The translations under genes and the position numbers were made by a program. Shown piece after piece: positions 51,814 to 64,000 of a DNA stretch of 64,000 bases; position 1 is the first letter of the stretch; each line of letters begins with the position of its first letter. Location of the stretch: contig NC_060892.1 of the NCBI RefSeq assembly GCF_014805685.1, positions 12,480,990-12,544,989 on the forward strand. The letters run 5' to 3'. The notes below the pieces were generated by a model, which made no database searches, had not been told where the DNA came from, and saw only the letters and a program-made list of their open reading frames with translations. The stretch comes from Silurus meridionalis. Its lineage: Eukaryota; Chordata; Actinopteri; Siluriformes; Siluridae.

Positions 51814-54800
51814 TAATGTAAATTGGCTTCACCATCGCTACACCGATCACAGTATTATGGGATTGAACGTATTCAGATCCTTTCAGATCAAAAGGAATTG
51901 AGATCTTTTATTTTTTTCTGATTGGTCAAAGTTAAAATCCAAAACCAAAGTAATTATTATGAAAATAATTTTGCTGCTTCATCTTTTTTTTTGCTAAAGG
52001 AAACTGTCCTCAGCAAAGATCCACACAAGCACATCCTTCCCTTTTTCTGATGTTCCGTTTAGTGTGCCTTACACTTTCTCTTAGTTTTTTTTGTTGGTGC
52101 AGCAAAACCAAGCACCTGATTTATACTCAAATAGCTGTGTGTCCTCAGCCCTATTAAGGTGATTGAGATTATCTTGTGTCGAGTTGTGACAGGAGTGTTC
52201 TGAACTTCTCAACGCGGTCGCTGCATTTCCCTGTGGTGACTCACTCCATCAGCACGAATGCCACACATGTTTTGGGGGTTAATGTAGTTCCTGGCAGCGC
52301 TGCAACAGTGCAGTCAGTTGCTGTTCGGTGTAGTCCAGGCGTGCTTCTGAAACCCCTGTGACATTTTTTGCGGTGATGTACAGGGTGCATTCTGAATCTG
52401 GGTCGCTTGTTGCAGTAAACAATAATAATGTATGCGTAAGCAGTGTTTTAAAGATACAAGCTTATGGCGTCTTGCTTGTAAAGGATGTGCATATTATTAG
52501 ATCACAGGCTGACCATACATTTGTTTCACCATCTATGGCTGGCTCAGAGATTTTTGTATTTTAAATAATTGCTATAAACAATCATGGTTATATTTTTAGC
52601 TATTATTTGGCCAACACTGTAACATTATATTCCTAAATCTGGTATGTTCATGATATATTTTCATCATTGTTCTTTTATACAATAAGAGCAAATACAGAAT
52701 TGTTTGTGCAGCCTCATTCAGTTATAGTCAATGTTATCCACTTCCATTACAGCAGCTATAAACAGCCATTCCATCACCATTCACTCTTCCTCTTTCTGTC
52801 TTCATGCTACAAACAATAGCTTATAGAGAAAGGACTAAGCCCTCTACTCTGAAGACTCAAGAAACATAGTTACTGCTTTTTTTTTTTTTTTATGTCAAAA
52901 AAGCTGTGATATAGGTGACTTTTAATATACGCATTTAACATCTGATAGCAGAAAACCTAACCATATCAACTATTACTGATTTAATATGAACCTGCGATTT
53001 GAATTACAGCAGGCTTAAAGTGAACGAATCAACCTTGACCAATCAGAATCAAGAATTTAACAAGGCTGTTCAATACAATAGAGAGAGGTTTTAGATAGTA
53101 AAATATTCATGCTGCACAACCTGGCAACAAACCCTGATTACTTTTAGTCCATTTAATCTCGATGATGGGTGATTATGATGATGTCCATAACATTGACTCT
53201 TATTTCAGAATTTGTGGTGTTGCCCACAAAATGATTAGTCGGGTAGGTCCAGGGTGAGATCTTGTAACAGGGCAGACTTGAGATTTGTGTTTTTGTGAAT
53301 TGCTTTGCGTACATTTCCCAGGACTAAACTGTGGGCACGGTAACAGACATAAACACACTTAAAGGTGCACACACAGGTGCTCAAGATGTTTACTGTAGCA
53401 AGAGCAGGATAAACAGTCTTAATGTGTCTCAGCTTTACCGCTGGCCTATGTACATCTTTCAAACTAATTGAAGCCCCATTTCTAATTGCAGCTTTGTGCT
53501 GTTTTAGGCCAGTTTAGACCCTAGTTTACTTAAATAGAATCTATACACAAAGCTCATGAGCACACATTTTACTTGAAACACAAGAGACGCTGTCAAATAC
53601 ACAAAACCAATATAGATGGCTATAGAATATAACTCTTTTGAAGAAAAAGTGAGCAGACCTTGGACCACTCTTCTTCTACTTAGTCTTCTTTTATGAGGCA
53701 TTGCACAAGCTCACTTTCCCTTTCCTCTAGCCAAGCCTGTGACGCTCGTTAGCACACTGAGAGCAGCTTTTATTCTGTTTTTCTTTTCCTCCCACACTGC
53801 GGAGGGGCAAGAAAGTACTTCCACTCCCACTCTAAGGCTCCACAAAGCCAGTTCTGTTGGTGCAGGTCCGTCTCTATGGTACAGACTCTTTTTTTTTTTT
53901 TTTTTTTTTTTGATGCTGATTTAGTTTTAGAGTTTCAGCTATCCGATAAGGAAAAACTGTCTCTTTCACCATCTGAAAGCCATGTGACAAATTTTGTCTC
54001 TCTTTCCAGTTGAAAAAATTCAGAGCAAACAGATGTCTTAATGGAGGCTAACAGTGCTGTGTGCACATCTGTGTGTAAGTGTGTTTGTCCAAACCCAGAT
54101 ATAATGCAGAAAGTCTGATTCTGGGTATTTTGCCAGTTATTTAATCAGTGTGGAAATACTGGTTTATAGCAACGTGCAAGTTTGACTTGCGTAAAGCTGT
54201 CTTTTTTCCATAGGTTCTAGTCACATTAAGGCTCAGTGATAGACGTAACAAGGACTTGAAAGCGTTCTGTAAGCTTGCGGTTGTCAGAGCTGCTCAACAG
54301 AGTCATTGATTCTAATCTTTGGTGAGACAGAAAGTGTTGTGTTTTTTATTCAAAGACTTTCCAATCAAGTTTTTTTTTCTGTTGATGTATGTAATCTGGC
54401 ATAAATCTAAAAAGTCATTTCTGATTCACAGTCTTGGTGACAAATCAGAGGTTTCTGATGCAGAATGTCAGGGTTTTCGAAGTCTGAGTAATTATCACAC
54501 TCTGGATGATCTATGGGACAGAGATGCTGGCTGTGTCTCAGACTGCAAGCAAATGTACTATTTTAGATGGTTATCAAGTATGCATAACTGTCTAGTGAAC
54601 TCACATTTGACTATATTTGTCAAACAAATGGCATGTAGGTCAGGGGATACCTCACACTAACCTGTCCCATCATGCACCACAAACGGAAAGGGAAGATGCT
54701 TCCAGGAGATAAGATCACACTGTATAGCTTAGTCCTGGCTCGAAACTTACAGGTATAGCATTGTAATTTAAAACAACAGCCATCTATAACTATTGGCACC

Positions 54801-55188
54801 CTTCATAGAAGTAAGTCTAGGTTCTAACCTGACAACACATGATGCACTGTGTATTTGTAGTGTTGCTCTGATCATTGTTTTTGAAAAGTCCTAGGAAAGA
54901 CTTTTTTATTGCAACACTAACTTAGTTTGTTGTTATGAAAGTGGCATTTAAGAGCTGGTTTTGAAACAGTGGCAAATGTATCCATCCTCCTTATCATGTG
55001 GGCGAATGCTGCAATTTCTGTGCAAACAACCCTGGTTATAATTAATACTTAATGGTATTTTTCACTGCTAATGTATTTTATATCCATTACCTAATTTGCA
55101 CAAACATTGACTACAGATTGATTTTACCTGCTCGCCGAATCCATTACAGCTACTGTATTTCCTTTCTAGTCAAGAAATTACATCTGTT

Positions 55189-55224
<36 letters not shown>

Positions 55225-55849
55225 TTAAATAATTGATTCAATGCATATTTTTTTAAGGAAAAAAAAGAACAATTAGAACAAAGAATTGTTGAAGCGAATC
55301 TCTTATGACTCGAATGGAATATTGGGTATCTGATGTGAATTTCTAATTTAAATAAGATTATTTGCATTTTTTAAAATTTGCTTGTGTGCGAAGATTCTTC
55401 AAGGCACGTTAGCGTTTGGCATTTAGCTAAAATCCCTTTAATGTGCACGTTTCCAAGATTATTTTGTACACATACAATTGCAATTGTTGTACTATAATTT
55501 AGCTGGGTTAGCAAAAATAATGTAATATTATAGATATTATGTTGTGTGTTGTGCCACAAACTCAACACAACCGATTAGAGTAGAAATTAGCATTGTCACT
55601 TTTTCTTTGTTTTTATTCAATTAACTTCCAAAGCAGCATCTGCTTGGTTCAGTTTATTCTCATTTTAAATAATCTAAAAACAGGTGGTAGTAGACTTGAC
55701 ACTCTCCATCTGTCTCTCTCCTGGTATTAGGCCAACTCTTTGATATGTGCATTTTTATTTCAATAGCTACCTACTTTATTGCTTATTAAAATAGCAGCAG
55801 GATTTCCAAACGCTTCATAGTGATTCACAGACCATCTCCTTTATCCGCA

Positions 55850-56110
55850 GTGACAGGGCACAGGGTGAGAGCCTTATTAGCATATGTATAAGGGGCGCCT
55901 CCTGCCTGGACGCTGTTATTGGTTGGCTCACAGAGCCTTTGCACCACCAGGCCTTAAGCACATTGGGGAGCACAGCTGGGCTCGACACATTTAAATGCGT
56001 AACTCCCCCTGGAGTTTCCCATGCACCCCCGCTGGCCTTTTTTCAGTGACATCACTCATTCGAGTGCAACTCTTATCTTTCCTGCTGGTCATTTATTGAT
56101 GCGCATGTGA
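55850..56110. promoter_or_regulatory. GC-rich, motif-dense block in DENND5A intron 1 (candidate enhancer)
   Basis: An island of higher G+C in AT-rich intron. It includes inverted CCAAT (ATTGGTTGG), TGACATCACTCA (AP-1/CRE-like), CATTTAAATGCG and TTTATTGATGCGCATG. No repeat family and no open frame of note. A regulatory role is inference only. Confidence 0.3.
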
Positions 56111-57109
56111 AAGAAGCTTACAATGAGTAATCTCAAACCTGTTTTTGTTTTTTCCCAAATAAGGTTTTCTTTCTAATTTTTCTAGCTGAAATGGCTGCCA
56201 TGTTGACTTTTTTATATTTCGAAAAAATTAACCATGAGCCACTGAAATTATAAATGAAAACAGATGCTTGATACTGTGATTTAAAATGGGGCCAGTGTAA
56301 TAAATCTACTGGTAATAATCATAAGCTCAGTAAAGCATATCTTTTAGTCCCTGGGCAATAAGACAAAAATATAAATCAAAGACATTCAATCGATTTTACA
56401 AGTAGATTAAGTACAAAAGTTAAACATGCTTTTTAGTTTGGTTTAGTTTTTTTTTTTTTTTTAAAAACAGGTATGTTAGAAAAGCTTAATATGAGTATAG
56501 TTTCCACCACTTGGCTCTTCTCAACCTGGCTGACTCTCACACACTTCTTCCTATGTCATGTCTTATAAGGCCCCAAAAACAATCTGGCTTCAGTCACAAG
56601 TCAAATAAAACATTTCCTGTCTGGAAATTTCTAAACCTGGTCACTTTCTAAACCTGTTCGACAAAGCTCAAATTCATAGCTGAGGTGAGACTTGTGAATT
56701 AATCAGTTCCATTACTGAGCTGCTCCCTGCTGCCTGGGTCACATCAAAAACCTATAACGAGTGCTGAAAACTCCTGAGACAATCAAAACCATGTTTTTGC
56801 TGCAGTGTAATAAAGCAGGCTAGATTCATTTCAGCAAGTAAATCTCACATGCTGGTAAACACCACTGGTCATAACCAGACCAATGACCATTAAGGGGTAA
56901 ATGTCCTCAATAGTTTTTATCAAGTGCACATGACACACTATGGTTAAAGTCTTTTCTTAACATTAACAACCAAGATAACATTTTGAACAATCTTAAAAAA
57001 AATTCACTACTTTAACAGGTCTCACAAAATCTTCTAAAAAAAAACCACACAAATGAAACAGATATCCAAAACAGAGTTGATCTACTTTTAACATCAGATA
57101 TTGGTGTTC

Positions 57110-57300
57110 CTTAGACACTAAGGAACCTACTGAACAAATACTAAAAGAGCAAATTTTACAAAGAAATTGTGCCTATTGTGGAAGTGGTGGTTATTCTGAA
57201 AGGTTACTTCGTGGATGGTGACCTTCTACTATGGCAATACATTGTGGGCGTATCGTATGCTAAATTTTTCATGCCCCACCCATTCAGGCAGCATAATGAG
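57110..57300. repeat. solitary diverged copy of the 58.8-62.2 kb repeat family
   Basis: Shares AAATACTAAAAGAGCAAATT and GTGGAAGTGGTGGTTATTCT with the arrayed units. A further weak piece is at 57870-57950 (CACTGATGGTGACCAGATG, GTGTGTCATGTGCAAGTTTC). Confidence 0.65.
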
Positions 57301-58794
57301 TAGCTTGTATTTTTACAATATAATTTGTTTTTTTTTTTGCATTCTACGTGAAAATCCTTTTAAAGCAAGAGTATTTGTAAATTGTATTGCAGTTGAAGCA
57401 TTTTGACTAATCAAAAGTGTTAGATGATTCATCTGAGGTTGTTAGCATATTCTAATACTGCAGGCTATGCTAAAAGCATTTATTGCTACCATTAATCATT
57501 TTCACCTTTATTGCTTTTCAAAGCAGCACAGTAATAATGTGGAGCAACAAAAATACAATATTATTTTTTCCTTTCTAATCACACAGCTGTACTGTACATA
57601 GAAATGTTACAAATTGCTAATGAGTTTAAATTTCTTTCTGTATTTGCCTGTTTCTTTTATATTACATTTACTGTAATAGACTGCAACAGAACTTTCAATT
57701 TTCCTCCTTAAGAAACTAAAAAACCTAGTTAAAAAATTATAACTAGTTGAAAGATAATAGAAGCTTGTTTCCATGTGATTATTAAAAAAGAACCATGTTT
57801 AGTATTAAATTATTATGGGATTGCTAGAAGTCAACAACAGTCAACAACATAGCTAATGAGCATTAATGTAAATGGTGAATAATTTGTGATGTTGCACTGA
57901 TGGTGACCAGATGTCAAGGGTGTGTCATGTGCAAGTTTCCCACCCCTGTAACAGATACAGTTGACTTAGTTTGAGAGAACGGCAAAGAAACAGTAAGTAT
58001 TATAAGTGTTATGAGGTATTACTAGCAGGCTAGGAATTGTATCCAAAATGATATGTTTAAGATGGAGTTTGGAGTCTGTTACCTGACTTTCTAGTTCAGA
58101 GTTGATGAAAGCTGGGATGTATTTTTTCTTTTCACAACATAGTGAAGGAGGCTTAACTGGAATATGAATTAATGTGCACATGACTGGAGCTGTCAAGTAA
58201 AGTCAATACTAATGCCCGTCCACTCAGCAACCATTTTGGTTGTTCATTAATAGAAACCCAGGCAACTAATGGATCTACAAAATATGGTTTAAAATGTGGG
58301 TTTTGACAGCACTTTTAAAATTAGACAATTAAGGTGTCTTTCTTATCAATGATTTTTTTTTCTTTCATGCATATTTATATCACTAACAGCAAAACACATT
58401 GAGTCTGTGCCTATATAGTAGTGCATTTTAGCTGCAGAAGATTAAATATGCTTTTATACTTAACCTTTTCTGTAAAAGTTTCCCTGGGAACTATTAGCTA
58501 TATAAATACAAGTAGACTATAAACTTCAATTTAACAGTACATTAAGAGAGCACATAGAGTTAGTATAGAAAATACATTAAAAAAAGAAAACTACCCTTTA
58601 ACCATGTGAAAATGACTGGGTCAGTGAAGGTATTGTTCTGTACAGTTATCTCACTCATGGTGACTGCATACAGGAAGCTTGCATATCATATGCAAATTTC
58701 ATTTGACTTGTTAATTGTTGTTAAGGACATTTCACATTTTGAAATTCTGATGTAATTTTAATGTAGTTGCTGTATGCGTTTACAATTTTCCTGT

Positions 58795-59101
58795 AGAGAG
58801 TCTTAACTGTATAAAAGTATATCACATATAAAACAAAAATTTATAACATAATTCATTTTTTCCTTAAAAAAAAGACCTCTATAATGATTGTGTGCATGTC
58901 ATATCAATGTTACTTTAATTGTTGTCAAAGACGTTCAACACATCTAAGCTATATGCATAATTCATAAAAAAAGTAAAAAAAATAAAAATAAAATAAAATA
59001 TATATATGGCACACAATCAGTAGGGTATAGAGTTTATATAAATTGGATTAATTAATAAATGGAAAAAAGTTACTAATCCAGTAACTCATAACTGTTGTTA
59101 T

Positions 59102-59171
<70 letters not shown>

Positions 59172-59667
59172 GCTATAAGTTTCAGATTTAAACTTGTATG
59201 ACACACTTCTATTTTTAAAACCAGAAATGTGGGGGTCTGAGAAAACTCCAGACCCTACTTGACAAATACTAAAAGAGCAAATTTTCTGAATATTATGGTG
59301 GCGTTCTGTAAGTGGTGGTTGTTCTACAAGGTTGTTACGCTGATGGTGACCATGTGCATCAAAGTATAGGTGTGTCATATGCAGATTACTTAATGTCCCG
59401 CCCACTACAACACCCTGCTATATGCCCAGCATCTCATTTGTTGTTATAATATTATCTACTCTTCTGGGAAGATGTTTCTGTAGAGAGTCTTAACTGTATA
59501 AAAGTATATCACATATAAAACACAATAATTTATAACATAATTCGTTTTTTAATTAAAAAAAGACCTCTATAATGATTGTGTGCATGTCATATCAATGTTA
59601 CTTTAATTGTTGTCAAAGACGTTCAACACATCTAAGCTATATGCATAATTAATAAAAAAAGTAAAAA

Positions 59668-59700
<33 letters not shown>

Positions 59701-60320
59701 GGCATGCACACAATCAGTAGGATATAGAGTTTATATATATTGGATTAATTAATAAATGGAAAAAAGTTACTAATCCAGTAACTCATAACTGTTGTTATTC
59801 TATCAATCATCTTTTGCTATAAATTTCAGATTTAAACTTGTATGACGCACTTCTACTTTTTAAAACCAGAGATGTGGGGGTCTGATAAAACTCCAGACCC
59901 TACTTGACAAATACTAAAAGAGCAAATTTTCTGAGCATTATGGTGGCGTTCTGTAAGTGGTGGTTGTTCTACAAGGTTGTTACGCTGATGGTGACCATGT
60001 GCATCAAAGTATAGGTGTGTCATATGCAGATTACTTAATGTCCCACCACTACAACACCCTGCTATATGCCCAGCATCTCATTTGTTGTTATAATATTATC
60101 TACTGTTCCGGGAAGATGTTTCTGTAGAGAGTCTTAACTATATAAAAGTATATCACATATAAAACACAATAATTTATAACATAATTCGTTTTTAATTAAA
60201 AAGACCTCTATAATGATTGTGTGCATGTCATATCAATGTTACTTTAATTGTTGTCAAAGACGCGTTCAACACATCTAAGCTATATGCATAATTAATAAAA
60301 AGTAAAAAAAAAAAAAAAAT

Positions 60321-60403
<83 letters not shown>

Positions 60404-60994
60404 CACAATCAGTAGGATATAGAGTTTATATATATTGGATTAATTAATAAATGGAAAAAGTTACTAATCCAATAACTCATAACTGTTGTTATTCTATCAA
60501 TCATCTTTTGCTATAAGTTTCAGATTTAAACTTGTATGATGCACTTCTACTTTTAATACCAGAGATGTGGGGTCTGAGAAAACCCAGACCCTACTTGACA
60601 AATACTAAAAGAGCAAATTTTCTGAGTATCATGGTGGCGTTCTGTAAGTGGTGGTTGTTCTACAAGGTTGTTACGCTGATGGTGACCATGTGCATCAAAG
60701 TATAGGTGTGTCATATGCAGATTACTTAATGTCCCACCACTACAACACCCTGCTATATGCCCAACATCTCATTTGTTGTTATAATATTATCTACTCTTCT
60801 GGGAAGATGTTTCTGTAGAGAGTCTTAACTGTATAAAAGTATATCACATATAAAACACAATAATTTATAACATAATTCGTTTTTAATTAAAAAGACCTCT
60901 ATAATGATTGTGTGCATGTCATATCAATGTTACTTTAATTGTTGTCAAAGACGCTCAACACATCTAAGCTATATGCATAATTAATAAAAAAAGT

Positions 60995-61060
<66 letters not shown>

Positions 61061-61662
61061 CACACAATCAGTAGGATATAGAGTTTATATATATTGGATT
61101 AATTAATAAATGGAAAAAAGTTACTAATCCAGTAACTCATAACTGTTGTTATTCTATCAATCATCTTTTGCTATAAATTTCAGATTTAAACTTGTATGAC
61201 GCACTTCTACTTTTTAAAACCAGAGATGTGGGGGTCTGATAAAACTCCAGACCCTACTTGACAAATACTAAAAGAGCAAATTTTCTGAGCATTATGGTGG
61301 CGTTCTGTAAGTGGTGGTTGTTCTACAAGGTTGTTACGCTGATGGTGACCATGTGCATCAAAGTATAGGTGTGTCATATGCAGATTACTTAATGTCCCGC
61401 CCACTACAACACCCTGCTATATGCCCAGCATCTCATTTGTTGTTATAATATTATCTACTCTTCTGGGAAGATGTTTCTGTAGAGAGTCTTAACTATATAA
61501 AAGTATATCACATATAAAACACAATAATTTATAACATAATTCGTTTTTAATTAAAAAAAGACCTCTATAATGATTGTGTGCATGTCATATCAATGTTACT
61601 TTAATTGTTGTCAAAGACGTTCAACACATCTAAGCTATATGCATAATTAATAAAAAAAAAAA

Positions 61663-61758
<96 letters not shown>

Positions 61759-62165
61759 CACACAATCAGTAGGATATAGAGTTTATATATATTGGATTAA
61801 TTAATAAATGGAAAAAAGTTACTAATCCAGTAACTCATAACTGTTGTTATTCTATCAATCATCTTTTGCTATAAGTTTCAGATTTAAACTTGTATGATGC
61901 ACTTCTACTTTTTAATACCAGAGATGTGGGGGTCTGAGAAAACTCCAGACCCTACTTGACAAATACTAAAAGAGCAAATTTTCTGAGTATCATGGTGGCG
62001 TTCTGTAAGTGGTGGTTGTTCTACAAGGTTGTTACGCTGATGGTGACCATGTGCATCAAAGTATAGGTGTGTCATATGCAGATTACTTAATGTCCCACCC
62101 ACTACAACACCCTGCTATATGCCCAGCATCTCATTTGTTGTTATAATATTATCTACTGTTCCGGG
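58795..62165. repeat. tandem array of ~645-700-bp units with internal microsatellites
   Basis: The landmark GTAGAGAGTCTTAACT(G/A)TAT recurs at about 58795, 59480, 60125, 60820 and 61480, and CAGATTTAAACTTGTATGA at about 59183, 59827, 60520, 61180 and 61880. Units are nearly identical except for a variable internal microsatellite. The first has (CTAT)n at 59101-59171 and others have poly-A followed by (AT)n (longest about 60324-60399 and 61668-61752). Short minus-strand frames starting MGGTLSNLHMTHLYFDAHGH in several units are by-products of the repeat. Confidence 0.93.
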
Positions 62166-62525
62166 AAGATGTTCCACTAGATTTTGGAGTGTGGTTGTGG
62201 AGATTTGTGCTCATACGCAATGGCAAAAGTCAGTTCATGCACTGATGCAGGGTGAGGAGGCCTTGGGTGGACTCAACATTTCAATTTATCCTAAAGTAGC
62301 ATTGAGGTCAGATCTCTGTAGTGGCCACTTAAGGTCTTCCACTTTAACCCATTTAAACCATTTTTTCCCACATAGCTCTCTTAATGCAAATAGTGTAATG
62401 CTACCGCATCCAAAGACATTCTATACATTTGTTTGCCTCCAACTTTTTTCCAACAGTTTTGAAGAACAACACATGGCTTGAAAAGTCAGGTTTCCCAATA
62501 CTTTTTGTCCATATAATGTAACTGT
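62160..62525 (+). mobile_element. Tc1-associated non-coding element (MITE-like)
   Basis: Blocks CCACTAGATTTTGGAGTGTG, GGTGAGGAGGCCTTGGGTGG, AATGCTACCGCATCCAAAGA and ATACTTTTTGTCCATATAATG match the family of 31755-32215. It directly abuts the end of the tandem array: the last array unit is cut at GGGAAGATGTTCC, where the element begins. Confidence 0.65.
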
Positions 62526-63594
62526 TGACTGTTAATCTTATTGTTTGACCCACAAAATGGTAATCTGTGTAATAAATCACAGGAAACATGACTAGAACTA
62601 GGTATTAAATAAGATACATGTCGTTATATAGTCATGGGCCACTGATAGGATCTTGGTGCACATCATGGGTTATTTTTGTATCATCAACTTTTACCAAAAG
62701 CATAACAGATGACCTGCAGATACTGTACAATTACTGTTTTTTTGCATGTGATTAGGATTAGCATTGAATTGAGTAAAAGTAAAACTTTGGCCTGCTTCCT
62801 CTGGAATTCACCACAAACTTTCAATATTGAGTCAACTGTCACACTAAATTACTAAACGCCTTTAAAGAATCAAACATCTGAACCCTAGTGCTATATATTT
62901 ACTAGAAGAAGTGATAAGTATAGGCTAAACATCACTGATGCCATCAGGGGCAATGGCTATTGCATAAAAAACTGCAGAAATTAAGTAAGTTAGCCATCAT
63001 GATTAATTCAGTAAACTAAATGAACCAATGCTTGGAAAATCTCACAGGACTGTTAGGACTTTTTTTGGCATTTCATAGCTGTTTCTATATGTTTGACATC
63101 ATTTTCAGAGGAGACCATTATGTTATGTGCTCCCCCACCTACTGTTGCCCTGTTTGTCTCTTCTTTCTCACACACCCACAGTCTCTGGGGAGTTCAGTCA
63201 TCAGCTGCTATTGTGTTTGTTTTTTGTGTATGTGATGCATTTCAGCATTGTCCTCCAGTCAGCCCTGTCACTTTGATGCAGTTGTTTTCTATTTATTAGC
63301 AACATGGCTTTTAGACAAAACCTGGAGCTGCTTATTTATGATAAAATACAATTTATTAAAAGAGCAAAATCTGTAACATTGCAGAAAAACAGATCACTAA
63401 AATGTTTTTAATTGGATAACTTTAGACCCCTAAAAACTTCCTTTAAAACCTGCCAGCTGTAAAAACACTTTGCTTATAATGTTTGTCATACCACCTTAAA
63501 CTATCAATAAACAACTTAAATTAAATACAGTTTAAAAAAAAAACATCATGTGTATGAATCTATCATTGAACCAGAGTAGAGCTGGGGTCCTGAA

Positions 63595-63745
63595 CACTAC
63601 AGGACCCTACTAGACAAATACTAAAAGAGCAAATTTTTCTAAAGACATGACAGTCTTAGGGGAGTCTGTATTGTTCTGGAAACTTGCCTCACTGATGGTG
63701 CATTTGAATGATGTGGGCGTGTCATATGCAAATTTCACCCACTTT
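63595..63745. repeat. solitary diverged copy of the 58.8-62.2 kb repeat family
   Basis: CCCTACTAGACAAATACTAA and AAAGAGCAAATTTTTCT, then CTCACTGATGGTGCATTTGA and GTGTCATATGCAAATTTC, in the same order as the array units but diverged, so the family is older than the array. Confidence 0.65.
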
Positions 63746-64000
63746 TTTATAATAGTTGTCAAAGGTATTTAGCATGCCTTTGTTGTGCTTGTAATTTTCC
63801 TCAGGTGACCGTTCTCCTTTAAAAAAACAAATTATATACAGTCATGGCAGACATTAAAGGCTTTAGGCAAAAAGGTTTCCTGTCTTTTATACAAATACAT
63901 TTTTATAAATCCAATCATAAATACTGGGTATCACACTTAGACCAAATCTAACAGTGTTATAGCTACTGCTTCTAAAATATTTAAGATAAGAATTTCTAAA

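Larger units (their letters stand above)
46196..64000 (+). other. DENND5A intron 1 (partial)
   Basis: From the donor at 46196 to the window end no frame resembling further DENN/uDENN sequence is seen. Content is AT-rich unique DNA plus the repeats listed separately. Stretches 48.5-49.85 kb, 50.2-55.8 kb, 56.2-58.7 kb and 62.6-63.6 kb show no recognised gene; open frames there are short and featureless. Confidence 0.7.

Noticed and set aside
59163..62102. Repeated 65-80 codon minus-strand protein starting MGGTLSNLHM
   Set aside because: Product of the tandem repeat; not open in every unit, no domain, no splice context.
46196..64000. Second DENND5A coding exon
   Set aside because: Looked for the uDENN continuation after the first exon; nothing convincing was seen, so the intron probably extends past the window.

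Overview
This is nuclear DNA of a ray-finned fish. Three protein-coding genes are split into exons with GT..AG introns, the intergenic DNA is AT-rich, and most of the rest is fish-type repeats: Tc1-like and pogo/Tigger-like DNA transposons and MITEs, a hAT-like remnant, RTE-like LINE fragments, tRNA-related units and long GT/CT/AT/CTAT microsatellites. The repeat flavour is compatible with a catfish-like teleost, but that is an inference; the sequence alone does not fix the species.

Layout. (1) 555-17361, minus strand: the complete coding region of importin-7 (IPO7), 25 coding exons, 1039 codons plus stop. Its promoter (about 17362-17560) faces right. (2) 17.6-20.8 kb: intergenic repeats (SINE/LINE-tail remnant, duplicated RTE 3' fragments, a broken Tc1 transposase copy, a hAT-like remnant). 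(3) 20858-28772, plus strand: the complete coding region of TMEM41B, 7 exons, 281 aa, with Tc1 and RTE remnants in its introns. (4) 28.8-45.6 kb: a long repeat-rich intergenic interval. It holds several Tc1/Tigger remnants, an RTE-like LINE (35.15-37.3 kb) interrupted by a snap-back inverted duplication, a striking array of about 310-bp units each headed by a tRNA-like sequence (37.3-43.57 kb), and a broken tyrosine-recombinase-like gene (43.7-44.9 kb). (5) 46096-46195, plus strand: first coding exon of DENND5A; everything from 46196 to the end appears to be its first intron, with three pogo-like or Tc1-like MITEs, a GC-rich block near 55.8-56.1 kb and a large tandem array (58.8-62.2 kb).

The order and orientation IPO7(-), TMEM41B(+), DENND5A(+) matches the arrangement I know for human 11p15.4, which supports IPO7 and DENND5A rather than the paralogues IPO8 and DENND5B. 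The three genes act in separate processes (nuclear import; ER lipid scrambling and autophagy; Rab GEF in membrane traffic), so their linkage looks like old vertebrate synteny rather than a pathway cluster.

The most unusual item is the 37.3-43.57 kb array: 20 tRNA-like heads, most with recognisable Pol III A- and B-box sequences, in tandem, with one headless unit and divergent edge units, abutting the 3' end of an RTE-like LINE. All similarity calls are by reading and recall of families; no search was run.
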